60,976 nucleotides of DNA from Bacteroidota bacterium (lineage in GTDB: Bacteria; Bacteroidota; Rhodothermia; Rhodothermales; JAHQVL01): contig JBCCIM010000014.1 in NCBI GenBank assembly GCA_039111535.1, positions 1-60,976 of the forward strand, written 5' to 3'. The position numbers and the translations under genes are program-made. The notes below the pieces were generated by a model. That model ran no database searches. It had not been told where the DNA came from and saw only the letters and a program-made list of their open reading frames with translations. The stretch's first letter is position 1. Every line of letters starts with the position of its first letter. Shown here one piece after another: positions 45,891 to 56,400 of the stretch.

Positions 45891-46919
45891 ATGGGAGTAA
45901 AGGTTCATTACGACGCAGACCTGGATATCATCCTCGAAAAGAAAGTAGCTGTCATCGGATATGGCAGTCAGGGGCATGCACACGCACTCAACCTGCGCGA
46001 CAGCGGGGTTGATGTTGCTGTTGGCTTGCGCGATGGATCGCGTTCAGCTGAGAAAGCCCGCGAAAAGGGCCTGGATGTGAAATCAATTGCTGAAGCAGTT
46101 CAGTGGGCAGATGTGGTGATGGTGCTTATTCCCGACCAGCACCACAAGCGTACGTACGAAGCAGACATCAAGCCTCATCTCACGGCAGGCAAAGCCCTTG
46201 GCGTAGGACATGGCTTTAGCGTCCACTACGACGAAATCAAGCCGCCGGCTGATGTTGATGTCTTTATGGTGGCGCCCAAGTCTCCGGGACACCTTGTAAG
46301 GCGCGTGTACGAAGAAGGCGCTGGCGTCCCTTGCCTCGTAGCAGTTGCCCAGAATCCGTCTGGTGGCGCACTACCCCTGGCGTTGAGCTACGCAAAAGCA
46401 ATTGGCGGCGCAAATGCTGGTGTCATTGAAACCACGTTCAAAGACGAAACGGAAACGGACCTCTTTGGCGAGCAGGCTGTGTTGTGTGGTGGATCTGAAA
46501 TGCTCATCCGCGCTGGTTTTGAGACGCTGACAGAAGCGGGCTACCCACCTGAGTTGGCGTATTTCGAAGTGCTGCATGAGCTCAAGCTGATTGTCGACCT
46601 GTATTACGAAGGTGGACTCGCCTATATGAACTACTCGATCAGTGATACAGCTGAGTACGGTAATTATTCGCGCGGCCCTCGCCTGATTACGGATGCTGTG
46701 CGGACAGAAATGAAAGCGATCTTGTCTGAGATTCAGTCCGGGCAATTTGCGCGTGAGTGGATTGCAGAATGTGACGCCGGCTGGCCGAACTTCGATGACA
46801 TGAAACGTGATTCTCGCGAACATCCTATTGAAAAAGTCGGCAAGAAATTGCGCGGTATGATGAGTTGGCTTCGCCCAAACAAAAAAGCCGACACCGCAGA
46901 CTCTCCTGTTAGCGCCTAG
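45891..46919 (+). CDS. ilvC: Ketol-acid reductoisomerase, class I
   Basis: IlvC rearranges and reduces acetolactate with NADPH. The 342-residue length fits class I. The Rossmann loop is [20 protein letters not shown]. The metal-binding part contains [12 protein letters not shown] and the conserved [18 protein letters not shown]. It has about 10 extra charged residues at the end. It follows ilvN by 95 bases and leuB follows 11 bases later. Confidence 0.97.
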   Translation: MGVKVHYDADLDIILEKKVAVIGYGSQGHAHALNLRDSGVDVAVGLRDGSRSAEKAREKGLDVKSIAEAVQWADVVMVLIPDQHHKRTYEADIKPHLTAGKALGVGHGFSVHYDEIKPPADVDVFMVAPKSPGHLVRRVYEEGAGVPCLVAVAQNPSGGALPLALSYAKAIGGANAGVIETTFKDETETDLFGEQAVLCGGSEMLIRAGFETLTEAGYPPELAYFEVLHELKLIVDLYYEGGLAYMNYSISDTAEYGNYSRGPRLITDAVRTEMKAILSEIQSGQFAREWIAECDAGWPNFDDMKRDSREHPIEKVGKKLRGMMSWLRPNKKADTADSPVSA

Positions 46920-46930
46920 GTTGAAGACTG

Positions 46931-48040
46931 ATGACTGAGCAGATGAAAACATTCCGCATTGTAACATTGCCAGGCGATGGCATTGGGCCCGAAGTTGTTG
47001 CTGAAACCCTGCGTGTTTTGCGTGCAGTCGGCGAGGCAACCGGGTTTGGGCTGGAAGTATCAGAGCATCTCATCGGTGGTGCTGCCCTTGATGCCACGGA
47101 TGACCCGTTTCCTGCAGTGACCGCTGAGGCTTGTCTGGCTGCTGATGCAGTACTGATGGGCGCTGTTGGCGGCCCAAAGTGGGATCACTTTACAGGCAGT
47201 AAGCGCCCAGAGAGTGGGTTGCTGGCCCTGCGCAAAACACTCGGCACGTTTGCCAACTTGCGTCCGGTCTCCGTACCTGCTGCACTGGCTGCTTCCTCGC
47301 CATTACGCGAAGAGCGGGTGACCGGTACAGATATGTTGATTGTTCGGGAGTTGACGGGCGGCATCTACTTTGGCGAGCCAAGAGGCCGGCATGCAGCCGA
47401 AGCAGGACGCTGGGCTGAAAACACGATGGTGTATGACGAGCAGGAAATTGCGAGGATCGCACACGTCGCATTCACCTGGGCGCGTCGCCGGCGCAACAAA
47501 GTCACGCTGGTGGACAAAGCCAACGTACTCGTTGTATCGCAACTGTGGCGCGAAGTTGTTGCCGAGGTACACGAGGCATCATACGCTGACGTTGAATACG
47601 ATTTGCTGTACGTAGACAATGCTGCGATGCAGGTGGTAATCAATCCGAGACAGTTTGATGTGGTTGTTACGTCCAACCTGTTTGGTGATATCCTGTCAGA
47701 TTTAGCTGCAACGCTGCCGGGTTCGCTTGGCATGCTGCCTTCTGCCAGTGTTGGTGGGAAAGTCGGTTTGTTCGAACCTGTCCATGGCAGTGCGCCCGAT
47801 ATTGTTGGGGAAGGAAAAGCCAATCCGCTTGCTACGATGCTTAGTGGCGTAATGATGCTCGAAGAACTGGGTGAGCAGGCAGCTGCTGAGGCCATTCGGG
47901 CAGGCATCGACGACGTGCTGGAAGACAACTGTCGGACACGTGATATGTGGCAAGAGGGACAACAACTTGTCACTACCCGGGAAATGGGTCAACGGGTAAT
48001 TGAAAAGGTAACACAACGTCTCGCGCGCGTCCCCGCCTGA
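46931..48040 (+). CDS. leuB: 3-isopropylmalate dehydrogenase
   Basis: LeuB oxidises and decarboxylates 3-isopropylmalate in leucine synthesis; the same enzyme can handle 3-methylmalate from the citramalate route. The 369-residue protein has LPGDGIGPEVVAETL, the substrate stretch RELTGGIYFGEPRG and the NAD/metal part SNLFGDILSDLAATLPGSLG. The start at 46931 (MTEQ) or 46943 (MKTF) are both possible. Confidence 0.97.
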   Translation: MTEQMKTFRIVTLPGDGIGPEVVAETLRVLRAVGEATGFGLEVSEHLIGGAALDATDDPFPAVTAEACLAADAVLMGAVGGPKWDHFTGSKRPESGLLALRKTLGTFANLRPVSVPAALAASSPLREERVTGTDMLIVRELTGGIYFGEPRGRHAAEAGRWAENTMVYDEQEIARIAHVAFTWARRRRNKVTLVDKANVLVVSQLWREVVAEVHEASYADVEYDLLYVDNAAMQVVINPRQFDVVVTSNLFGDILSDLAATLPGSLGMLPSASVGGKVGLFEPVHGSAPDIVGEGKANPLATMLSGVMMLEELGEQAAAEAIRAGIDDVLEDNCRTRDMWQEGQQLVTTREMGQRVIEKVTQRLARVPA

Positions 48041-48074
48041 TATTTTTGAATCTGCATGCACTAGCGACAAATAC

Positions 48075-49679
48075 ATGAGCAATCAAGTATACATATTCGA
48101 CACGACCTTGCGGGATGGCGAGCAGGCACCAGGTGCCTCGATGTCACTCTCTGAGAAAATTAAAATCGCGCACCAGCTTGCAAAGCTGAATGTCGATATC
48201 ATCGAAGCAGGCTTCCCGATTTCCTCCCCGCAAGACGCTGAGTCTGTCAGGCAGATTGCTGCCGAGGTCTCAGGTCCGGTAATTTGTGCGCTTGCTCGTG
48301 CAACTGATGCAGATATTCATGCTGCGGGAAAGTCGCTCGTGCCGGGTAAAAACACGCGCATCCACACATTTATTGCAACAAGCGATATCCACCTCGATGC
48401 CAAGTTCAGCAGCCCTCGATTTGGCAGTACGATGGCGGAGCGTCGCAATACGGTTGTGAAAATGGCAGTGGACGCCATCACGTTGGCGCGGACCTACACC
48501 GACAATGTTGAATTCAGCGCTGAAGACGCTGGGCGTACCGACATCGCTTACCTCTGTGACATGGTTCAGGCCTGTATCGAAGCCGGCGCAACCACCATCA
48601 ACCTACCGGATACGACAGGCTATTGTACACCCAGCGAATATGCCTCCATTTTCAAACAGGTGATCGAACGGCTCAAGCCGGCAGATGACATCATCTTTTC
48701 AACCCATTGCCATGATGATCTGGGGATGGCAGTAGCCAACTCACTGTCTGGTGTTTTGGCTGGCGCGCGGCAGATTGAATGCACAATCAATGGTATCGGA
48801 GAGCGTGCCGGCAATGCTTCACTGGAAGAGGTTGTGATGGCGATGAATGTGCGCGCAGAGCGGTTTGGTGTGCATACAAACATCAACACACGCGCCCTTA
48901 TGGAGTCGAGCAATATGGTGCAGATTGCATCCGGATTTGCGGTGCCGCCCAACAAGGCCATTGTGGGCAAAAATGCGTTCAGCCACGAAGCTGGTATCCA
49001 CCAGCATGGCGTGTTGAAGAGCCGCGAAACGTATGAAATCATGCGGGCAGAAGACGTGGGACAAGATGCCGAGCAGATTCGACTTGGGCGACACTCCGGC
49101 CGGCATGGATTCCTGAGCCGGCTCGAAAAAATGGGCCTCGAAGTGCCTGAAGAATCGCGCGATGAACTGTATACCCGTTTCCTCGCACTGGCTGATCAAA
49201 AGAAAGAAATTTTCGAGGCAGACCTGTATGACCTGTACCACGAAAAAAACTCCTTAAATAAACCCGATTATGTCCTCGAGAAAATGGAGGTCCGTGTTGA
49301 TACGGGCACCGCAGCACGCGCTTCGGTCACCATTTTCCATACCCGGATGAAAGCGTTCCACACAGAAACAGCAACCGGAGATGGCCCGGTCGAGGCGCTG
49401 TACCGGGCAATTAATCACGCTGTTGGTACCGCGCACGAACTGATAAGCTATTCAATTCAGTCGATTACGGAAGGAGCTGATGCCGTTGGGGAAGTTCGCG
49501 TGTTCACAGGTACAGACAACCAACAATTTTCAGGTGAGGCAAAAAGCACAGACGTGTTGAAAGCCTCTGCAGAAGCCTACCTGGCATCGCTCAATAAGCT
49601 GGTTGCTGGTAAGCGTGATGAGGCTAACCAGAACTTTATTGCTGGTGGCATCATCGACTCCTTCGACAGAATTCAATAA
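48075..49679 (+). CDS. leuA: 2-isopropylmalate synthase
   Basis: LeuA condenses acetyl-CoA with 2-oxoisovalerate. The 534-residue protein has a DRE-TIM catalytic barrel starting IFDTTLRDGEQAPGASMS. The metal and base residues are in FSTHCHDDLGMAVANSL and ECTINGIGERAGNASLEE. The C-terminal LeuA regulatory domain (about 390-510) is present, so leucine feedback is likely. It ends 42 bases before leuC. Confidence 0.96.
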   Translation: MSNQVYIFDTTLRDGEQAPGASMSLSEKIKIAHQLAKLNVDIIEAGFPISSPQDAESVRQIAAEVSGPVICALARATDADIHAAGKSLVPGKNTRIHTFIATSDIHLDAKFSSPRFGSTMAERRNTVVKMAVDAITLARTYTDNVEFSAEDAGRTDIAYLCDMVQACIEAGATTINLPDTTGYCTPSEYASIFKQVIERLKPADDIIFSTHCHDDLGMAVANSLSGVLAGARQIECTINGIGERAGNASLEEVVMAMNVRAERFGVHTNINTRALMESSNMVQIASGFAVPPNKAIVGKNAFSHEAGIHQHGVLKSRETYEIMRAEDVGQDAEQIRLGRHSGRHGFLSRLEKMGLEVPEESRDELYTRFLALADQKKEIFEADLYDLYHEKNSLNKPDYVLEKMEVRVDTGTAARASVTIFHTRMKAFHTETATGDGPVEALYRAINHAVGTAHELISYSIQSITEGADAVGEVRVFTGTDNQQFSGEAKSTDVLKASAEAYLASLNKLVAGKRDEANQNFIAGGIIDSFDRIQ

Positions 49680-49721
49680 CCGATTGGTAAGTAGCCAGCC
49701 GGCCCCTTAAGAGACAAGCGA

Positions 49722-51014
49722 ATGACGATTACAGAAAAAATCATGGCTCGCAACGCGGGCAGAGACCGTGTAGCGCCAGGTGAAAATATCTGGATTGATG
49801 TAGACGTATTGATGACCCATGACGTATGTGGTCCACCTACCATCGGAATTTTTAAACGCGAGTTTGGTGAAAATGCAAAGGTGTTTGACCCCGAGAAGGT
49901 TGTGATTATGCCGGATCACTACATCTTTACAGCTGACATGCACGCCAACCGGAATATCGAAATTCTGCGTGCATTTGCGAAGGAGCACAACCTCCCGCAT
50001 TATTACGATGTGGGCACAGACCGCTACAAAGGTGTATGCCACATTGGCCTTGCTGAAGAAGGATTCAACCGTCCTGGTACGGTACTGATTGGTACCGACA
50101 GCCATTCCTGTACATCGGGTGCTTTTGGCATGTTCTCAACGGGCGTTGGCAATACAGACGCAGCCCTCATTATGGGGACTGGCAAAATCTGGGTTAAAGT
50201 ACCAGAGACCATGAAGTTCGTCTTTAATGGTAGCCTGCCACCATACCTGATGGCAAAAGACCTGATTTTGACCATCATTGGCGATATCGGGTGTGACGGC
50301 GGTACGTATCGTGCGCTGGAATTTGATGGCGAGGCCGTGTTTGACTTGTCGATGCAGGAGCGGATGACCCTTACCAACATGGCGATCGAAGCCGGCGGTA
50401 AAAGCGGCATTATTCCTCCAGACCAGGTCACCTTTGACTACGTGCAGGCCCGGACCAACGCTACGTTTGATCCGCTGTACAGCGACGACAACGCAAACTA
50501 CCACTCTGTACGCACCTACGACGTGTCCCGATTGGAGCCCGTTGTCGCAAAACCACACAGTCCGGACAATAAGGCCACGGTTCGTGAAGTAGAAGGCACG
50601 CGCCTCGATCGGGCTTACATCGGCAGTTGCACCGGTGGTAAACTGGAAGACTTTGAGGCCGCAGCGCGCATTCTGAAAGGGCAGGAGACACGTATTCCAA
50701 CTTTCATCGTGCCGGCCACCACCGAGGTCGCCCGCGACTTGCACACCAGCATGGTTGATGGCGAATCCATCTATGATATCTTTATTAATGCAGGGTGCCA
50801 GATTGGCCAGTCGAGCTGTGCAGCTTGCCTGGGTGGCCCCAAAGATACGTTTGGACGGACACACGGAGAAGAGGTGGTCATCTCAACAACCAACAGGAAT
50901 TTTCCTGGCCGGATGGGCTCCAAGCAGTCTTCTGTATACCTGGCTTCTCCTTTGACGGTGGCTGCTTCAGCAGTGTCAGGTGTGATTACAGACCCACGCG
51001 AGGTCCTTGTATAA
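49722..51014 (+). CDS. leuC: 3-isopropylmalate dehydratase large subunit (LeuC2/HacA-like)
   Basis: The aconitase-type subunit binds a 4Fe-4S cluster for isomerising isopropylmalate; it could also act on citramalate. At 430 residues it is of the shorter archaeal-like type rather than the 465-residue enterobacterial type. The cluster cysteines lie in GSCTGGKLEDF and SSCAACLGGP. TDSHSCTSGAFGMFSTGVGN is the aconitase signature. It pairs with leuD 41 bases downstream. Confidence 0.95.
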   Translation: MTITEKIMARNAGRDRVAPGENIWIDVDVLMTHDVCGPPTIGIFKREFGENAKVFDPEKVVIMPDHYIFTADMHANRNIEILRAFAKEHNLPHYYDVGTDRYKGVCHIGLAEEGFNRPGTVLIGTDSHSCTSGAFGMFSTGVGNTDAALIMGTGKIWVKVPETMKFVFNGSLPPYLMAKDLILTIIGDIGCDGGTYRALEFDGEAVFDLSMQERMTLTNMAIEAGGKSGIIPPDQVTFDYVQARTNATFDPLYSDDNANYHSVRTYDVSRLEPVVAKPHSPDNKATVREVEGTRLDRAYIGSCTGGKLEDFEAAARILKGQETRIPTFIVPATTEVARDLHTSMVDGESIYDIFINAGCQIGQSSCAACLGGPKDTFGRTHGEEVVISTTNRNFPGRMGSKQSSVYLASPLTVAASAVSGVITDPREVLV

Positions 51015-51055
51015 TTAAAAGTTGAACGGGCCTGGTGCCCGAAACAGAAAGAGCA

Positions 51056-51619
51056 ATGAAAGAAATTATTGAAGGCCTCGCATACGTACTGGGTGACTCC
51101 ATAGATACGGATCAGATGATTCCTGCTGAACATCTTGTGTATAGTTTGTCTGATCCGGAAGAGCGGAAGAAATATGGCCAGTATGCCCTGAGCGGTGTGC
51201 CCGTAGGCAAGCAGGGGCTCCCGTATGGCGACAAACCGTTTACCGAAGAAGGATCATATGAGAGCCCGTATAAAATCATTATTGGCGGTTCTAATTTTGG
51301 ATGTGGCTCATCCCGCGAACATGCGCCGTTTGCGTTGATGGTTGCCGGCTGTGAAGCAGCAATTGCAGAGAGCTTTGCCCGTATTTTTTATCGCAACTCC
51401 GTATTTGGGGGTTTTCTGGTGCGTTTTGAACGGCGCCATAAAATAAACGACCGTATCAAAACAGGTGACAACCTTCGCCTTGATACTACGCTTGGAAAAC
51501 TGACCAACCTGACAACAGGAGAAGAGTTTTTGCTCGATCCACTAGGTGAGGTGGCAGAAATTCTCAAAGCTGGCAATGTGTTTGAATACGCGCGGCAAGC
51601 CGGACTCATGAACACATAG
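51056..51619 (+). CDS. leuD: 3-isopropylmalate dehydratase small subunit
   Basis: The 187-residue swivelling domain partners LeuC. Visible are [15 protein letters not shown] and [15 protein letters not shown], the substrate loop of the family. The ATG at 51056 begins MKEIIEG, with a purine-rich site upstream; a GTG at 51035 would add seven residues. The end EYARQAGL is typical. Confidence 0.95.
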   Translation: MKEIIEGLAYVLGDSIDTDQMIPAEHLVYSLSDPEERKKYGQYALSGVPVGKQGLPYGDKPFTEEGSYESPYKIIIGGSNFGCGSSREHAPFALMVAGCEAAIAESFARIFYRNSVFGGFLVRFERRHKINDRIKTGDNLRLDTTLGKLTNLTTGEEFLLDPLGEVAEILKAGNVFEYARQAGLMNT

Positions 51620-51658
51620 CGCGCCCCTTTCCTTTACACCGTATAAACTCCCCTAGCC

Positions 51659-53293
51659 ATGGCTAATCACATCGAACTATTTGATACCACCCTGCGAGAT
51701 GGTACGCAGGGAGAACACGTCACCATGTCCGCTCAGGACAAAATTCGTATCGCAAAACGGCTTGACCTCATGGGGATTGATATTATTGAGGGCGGCTGGC
51801 CTGGATCCAACCCAAAAGATCAAGAGTTTTTTAGCAGGGCCCGCGATGAAGATTTCCAGCATGCACGCATTTGTGCTTTTGGTTCAACCCGTCGTGTGCA
51901 GTTTGCGCCGGAAGATGATCCGAACTTGAAGGCCATGTTGCAGGCCCAAACACCGGTTGTATCCATTTTTGGTAAAAGCTGGACTTTGCACGCCGAAGTG
52001 GCGCTCGGCGTTACCTTGGCTGAGAACGTTGACTTGATCCGGTCGTCTGTAGCGTATTTGAAATCGCACGGTAAACACATCGTGTACGATGCTGAGCACT
52101 TTTTTGACGGGTACAAGGAGCATCCATCATATGCACTTGAAACCCTCCAGGCCGCAACAGAAGCGGGCGCCAATGTACTCGTATTATGCGATACCAACGG
52201 GGGAACGCTTCCTATGGAGGTGTACAACATCGTGGGAGAGATTGTGCGGAAGTTTGACATTCCGATTGGGATTCACACGCACAACGATGGCGCATGTGCC
52301 GTTGCCAATACCTTGATGGCCGTTGAGGCCGGCGCAACGCACGTCCAAGGTACAATCAACGGCATTGGCGAACGGTGTGGTAACGCAGACCTGTGCGCAG
52401 TCATTGCTGATTTGCAGATCAAAATGGGTTACCAATGCGTCGATCCAGCCCAGCTTGGTACGCTGGCTGATATGAGCCATTTTGTCGATGAAGTCGCTAA
52501 CCTGGATCCGGTAGATCGTGCAGCATTTGTAGGCCGAAGCGCGTTTGCGCATAAAGGCGGCATCCATGTGTCGGCGGTAATGAAAGAGCCGCGCGCATAC
52601 GAACACATTGAACCGGAAATTGTTGGCAACAAGCGCCGCGTACTGGTTTCAGACCTCTCCGGACAAAGCAATGTGCGCTACAAAGCTGAGGAGCTGGGTA
52701 TTGCGCTTGCTGAAAAAGACATCGCCAAAAAAGCGGTGCAGCGCATCAAGGAGCTGGAGCATCTTGGCTATGAGTTTGAGGGCGCGGAAGCTTCCTTTGA
52801 ACTTTTGCTCAGAACCATCAAAGGAGATGCTGCCGAGTTCTTTACACTTGAGCGGCTCCGCGTCCGTAGCGAAGACGGACAGGCTGACCGGGCGTTTTCA
52901 GAAGCTACGCTGGCTGTGAATGTACATGGTCACCGTACGTTGGTAGCGGCTGAAGGGTTGGGGCCGGTTGATGCCATGTCCAACGCACTTCGTGAGGCCC
53001 TTGTTGGCTTCTATCCGGATTTGCTTGATGTACGACTTGCAGACTACAAAGTACGCGTGCTGACGCCAGAAGAAGGCACAGCCGCCAAGGTTCGGGTGCT
53101 TATCGAGCACAGGACCAATGCGAGTAATGGCTGGCATACCGTGGGTGTGTCGAACAATTTGCTGGATGCTAGCTGGCAGGCTTTGTCAGACGGGATTCGC
53201 TACCACCTGATGACCACCAATGCCACGGTTGCCGAGCGCCAGACTGCACCTTATCAGGCCCGCCATACAGCGCGTGCCGCCGCGGCCGTCTAG
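51659..53293 (+). CDS. cimA: (R)-citramalate synthase
   Basis: CimA condenses pyruvate with acetyl-CoA, opening a threonine-independent route to isoleucine. The 544-residue protein is of the LeuA superfamily. IELFDTTLRDGTQGEHVTMS, EGGWPGSNPKDQEFF and the metal site IHTHNDGACAVANTLMAVEA are the marks that separate the TIGR00977 citramalate group from LeuA. A C-terminal LeuA-like regulatory domain is present (about 400-520). With leuB, leuC and leuD beside it, all steps to 2-oxobutyrate are in one array. No ilvA is in the window. Confidence 0.93.
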   Translation: MANHIELFDTTLRDGTQGEHVTMSAQDKIRIAKRLDLMGIDIIEGGWPGSNPKDQEFFSRARDEDFQHARICAFGSTRRVQFAPEDDPNLKAMLQAQTPVVSIFGKSWTLHAEVALGVTLAENVDLIRSSVAYLKSHGKHIVYDAEHFFDGYKEHPSYALETLQAATEAGANVLVLCDTNGGTLPMEVYNIVGEIVRKFDIPIGIHTHNDGACAVANTLMAVEAGATHVQGTINGIGERCGNADLCAVIADLQIKMGYQCVDPAQLGTLADMSHFVDEVANLDPVDRAAFVGRSAFAHKGGIHVSAVMKEPRAYEHIEPEIVGNKRRVLVSDLSGQSNVRYKAEELGIALAEKDIAKKAVQRIKELEHLGYEFEGAEASFELLLRTIKGDAAEFFTLERLRVRSEDGQADRAFSEATLAVNVHGHRTLVAAEGLGPVDAMSNALREALVGFYPDLLDVRLADYKVRVLTPEEGTAAKVRVLIEHRTNASNGWHTVGVSNNLLDASWQALSDGIRYHLMTTNATVAERQTAPYQARHTARAAAAV

Positions 53294-53308
53294 TCGGAAT
53301 ACTCCTGC

Positions 53309-53338
53309 AGCCGGCTTGGGGATGTAAAAGGGCCGGCT
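53309..53338 (+). terminator. Hairpin after cimA
   Basis: A 7-bp GCCGGC-type stem (53309-53315 with 53332-53338) with a 16-base loop lies 16 bases after the cimA stop. No T run follows, so it may only partly terminate or may protect the RNA end. Confidence 0.4.
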
Positions 53339-53380
53339 TCGGGAGCAAGGATATTCTTATCTGTACAGCTTAAGACGAAC

Positions 53381-53439
53381 TGCACAATGCATGTCAATTG
53401 ATATGCGTGCAGCCCCCCGCCAGGGTCACACCGGGCGGG
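53381..53439 (+). promoter_or_regulatory. Structured leader of gltB
   Basis: Two adjacent stem-loops lie in the 180-base gap before gltB. The first is 53381-53411 (9 bp with a 3-base bulge, around TGCAC/GTGCA); the second is 53416-53439 (6-bp GC stem). They may form a regulatory leader RNA. They do not match any riboswitch I can name. Confidence 0.35.
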
Positions 53440-53473
53440 CACCGCTGTCCTTTAAGATTATAGATTCCTTGTA

Positions 53474-56400
53474 ATGACATCTTCAGGTTTTAGGGTACCC
53501 CAGGATCTTCCAACCGATAGTTTATATAATCACGCGTTTGAACACGATGCTTGTGGTGTGGGCTTTATTTGCTCAATCCACAATACACAGAGCCACGATA
53601 TAGTCCAGCGAGGGCTGCAGATTCTAGAAAATCTCGACCACCGCGGTGCAACAGGAGCTGATCCTGATACGGGAGATGGTGCCGGCATTCTAGTGCAAAC
53701 ACCGCATCGATTTCTGCGCACCGTCGCCGCTGAAGCAGGGATTAACCTGCCAGAAATGGGGGCTTATGGCGTCGGGATGGCTTTCTTGTCAAAGGACAAA
53801 AAAGCTTTTAGTCAGCAAGAGGCTGTGATCGAATCTGTTGTTGAGGCTGAAGGTCTGCGTTTTCTGGGATGGCGCGCAGTACCTGTTGATAGCACGGCGA
53901 TTGGAATAGCAGCACGCGAGACAGAGCCAGCAATGCGTCAGTTCTTTGTCGGCTGGGGCAGTACAGAACTCGCTGTTAATGCATTTGAGCGGAAACTCTT
54001 CTTAATTCGCAAGCTAATCGAAAATAAAATCAGGAAGGAAGATCAAGCTGGGGCTGACGATTTCTACCTGACAAGCCTTTCGAGCCGGACGCTGATTTAC
54101 AAAGGCATGCTCACCACCCATCAGTTGAGCACGTACTTTGCCGATTTGAATAATCCGCTCTTTGAAAGTGCACTGGCGATGGTGCACTCTCGATTCAGTA
54201 CCAATACTTTTCCACACTGGTCTTTGGCCCAGCCATTTCGCCGGATGAGCCATAACGGTGAAATTAACACCTTGCGTGGCAATATCAACTGGATGAAGTC
54301 GCGACAGGCTTTATTTGATGCGCCGAAGTTTGGCGGTGATATTTCTCGGCTGCTGCCCATTCTCGATGAGGGTGCGAGCGACTCGCAGGTGTTTGACAAC
54401 GCGCTTGAGCTTATCTGCCACTCCGGCCGTTCCTTGCCGCACGCTATGATGATGATGATCCCGGAGGCGTGGGAGCATAACGATAACATGGATCCGGCAA
54501 AGAAGGCGTTTTACAGTTACCACAGCTGCCTGATGGAGCCTTGGGACGGCCCGGCAACAGTGCCATTTACCGATGGCCGCTATATCGGCGCTGTCCTCGA
54601 CCGTAATGGGTTGCGACCATCCCGATTCACCGTAACGAAGGATGGCATTGTTGTCCTGGCTTCAGAAACCGGAGTGCTCGATTTTGATCCGGCTGAGATT
54701 GTTCGCAAGGGCCGGCTTCAGCCTGGTAAAATGTTTTTGGTGGATTTAAAAGAGCAGCGAATCATTGAAGATGAAGAAATCAAAGCAACCATAAGCAACA
54801 AGGCGCCATACGGCGAGTGGCTTGCAGAGAGTCTGATTCACCTGGATGATCTGCCAGCAGCAGCAGAGGTGCCGGCTGTGCGTGCGCGAGAGACGTTGCG
54901 CCGCGACTTGCATCTTTTCGGCTACACCCGGGAAGACCGTGATATTCTGATGCCACCTATGCTGTTTAATGGCAAAGAAGGACTGGGGTCGATGGGTGAC
55001 GATACGCCGCTTGCAGTGTTGTCTGAGCGGCCACGGCTGCTGTATGATTATTTCAAACAGCTCTTTGCACAGGTAACCAACCCGCCACTTGATGCGATCC
55101 GGGAAGAAATAGTAACCTCACTCTATACGAATCTTGGCGCACAGCACAACCTGTTTGCAACGGGGCCGGATAGCTGCCAGCTGCTCCGACTCAAGCACCC
55201 GATTTTCTCGAACAAAGACCTTGCACGCCTCAAAGCCAGCACCCGCGATACGCTGAAGTCTACAACCATTCCAATGGTTTTTGATGCAGCTAAAGGCGGA
55301 GAAGGACTTGAGGCCGGCCTTAAAACCATGTTTGCTGCAGCATCTGAGGCAATTGATGCCGGCACATCGATTCTAATCCTGAGTGATCGCGGATGGACAG
55401 ATGATCTGCTACCCATTCCTGCATTGTTGGCTACTGCAGCAATGCAGCATCATTTGATTAATACGGGAGATCGCTTTAAAACCAGCCTCGTTATCGAAAG
55501 TGGTGAGCCCCGCGAAGTCCACCATTTTTGCACGCTGATAGGATATGGCGCTGATGTGATTAATCCGTATGTCGCATTTGAATTTGCTACAGATGTGATT
55601 GCTGCCGCCGGTGCAGATACTGCATTGGAGCAAGCTCACAAAAATTACATCAAGGCAGTAGGAAAAGGCATCTTGAAGGTAATGTCTAAAATGGGCATTT
55701 CAACGGTGCAAAGTTACCAGGGCGCGCAGATTTTTGAAGCAATAGGCATCGGCCGCGAAGTGATTGATCGCTACTTTACCAACACGCCTTCGCGTATTGG
55801 TGGTATTGATCTCGATGTGATTGCTGAAGAGGTAAGCCGGCGCCATGAATACGCCCTGCACAAAGCCGGCAATGTAGCGCATGACCTGGATGCAGGCGGC
55901 CGCTACCAGTGGCGCCGTGATGGCGAACATCACCACCTCAACCCGCTCAGCGTTGCAAAAATTCAGCAAGCTGTCCGTGATAACGATCCTGACACCTATG
56001 CTGACTATGCGCGAATTGTAAACACGGAAAGCCGCAAGCGCGGCACGTTGCGGGGCTTAATGGCGTTTCGCAAAGACGTGACGCCAATCCCGATTGAAGA
56101 AGTTGAGCCGTGGACGGAAATTGTGAAGCGGTTCAAAACGGGTGCGATGTCCTACGGATCCATTAGCCAGGAGACCCATGAAACGCTCGCCGTCGCCATG
56201 AACAAGCTTGGCGGGAGGAGCAACACCGGCGAAGGCGGTGAAGATCCAGAACGTTACAATATCAACAGTCCGAAGCGTAGCCGCATCAAACAGGTGGCTT
56301 CCGGAAGGTTTGGCGTGACCATTTCGTATCTCGCCAGTGCGGATGAGATACAAATTAAAATGGCGCAGGGGGCAAAGCCCGGGGAAGGCGGACAATTACC

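Noticed and set aside
50136-50864. Long minus-strand frame inside leuC
   Set aside because: It lies wholly within a well-supported leuC and shows no recognisable motif.
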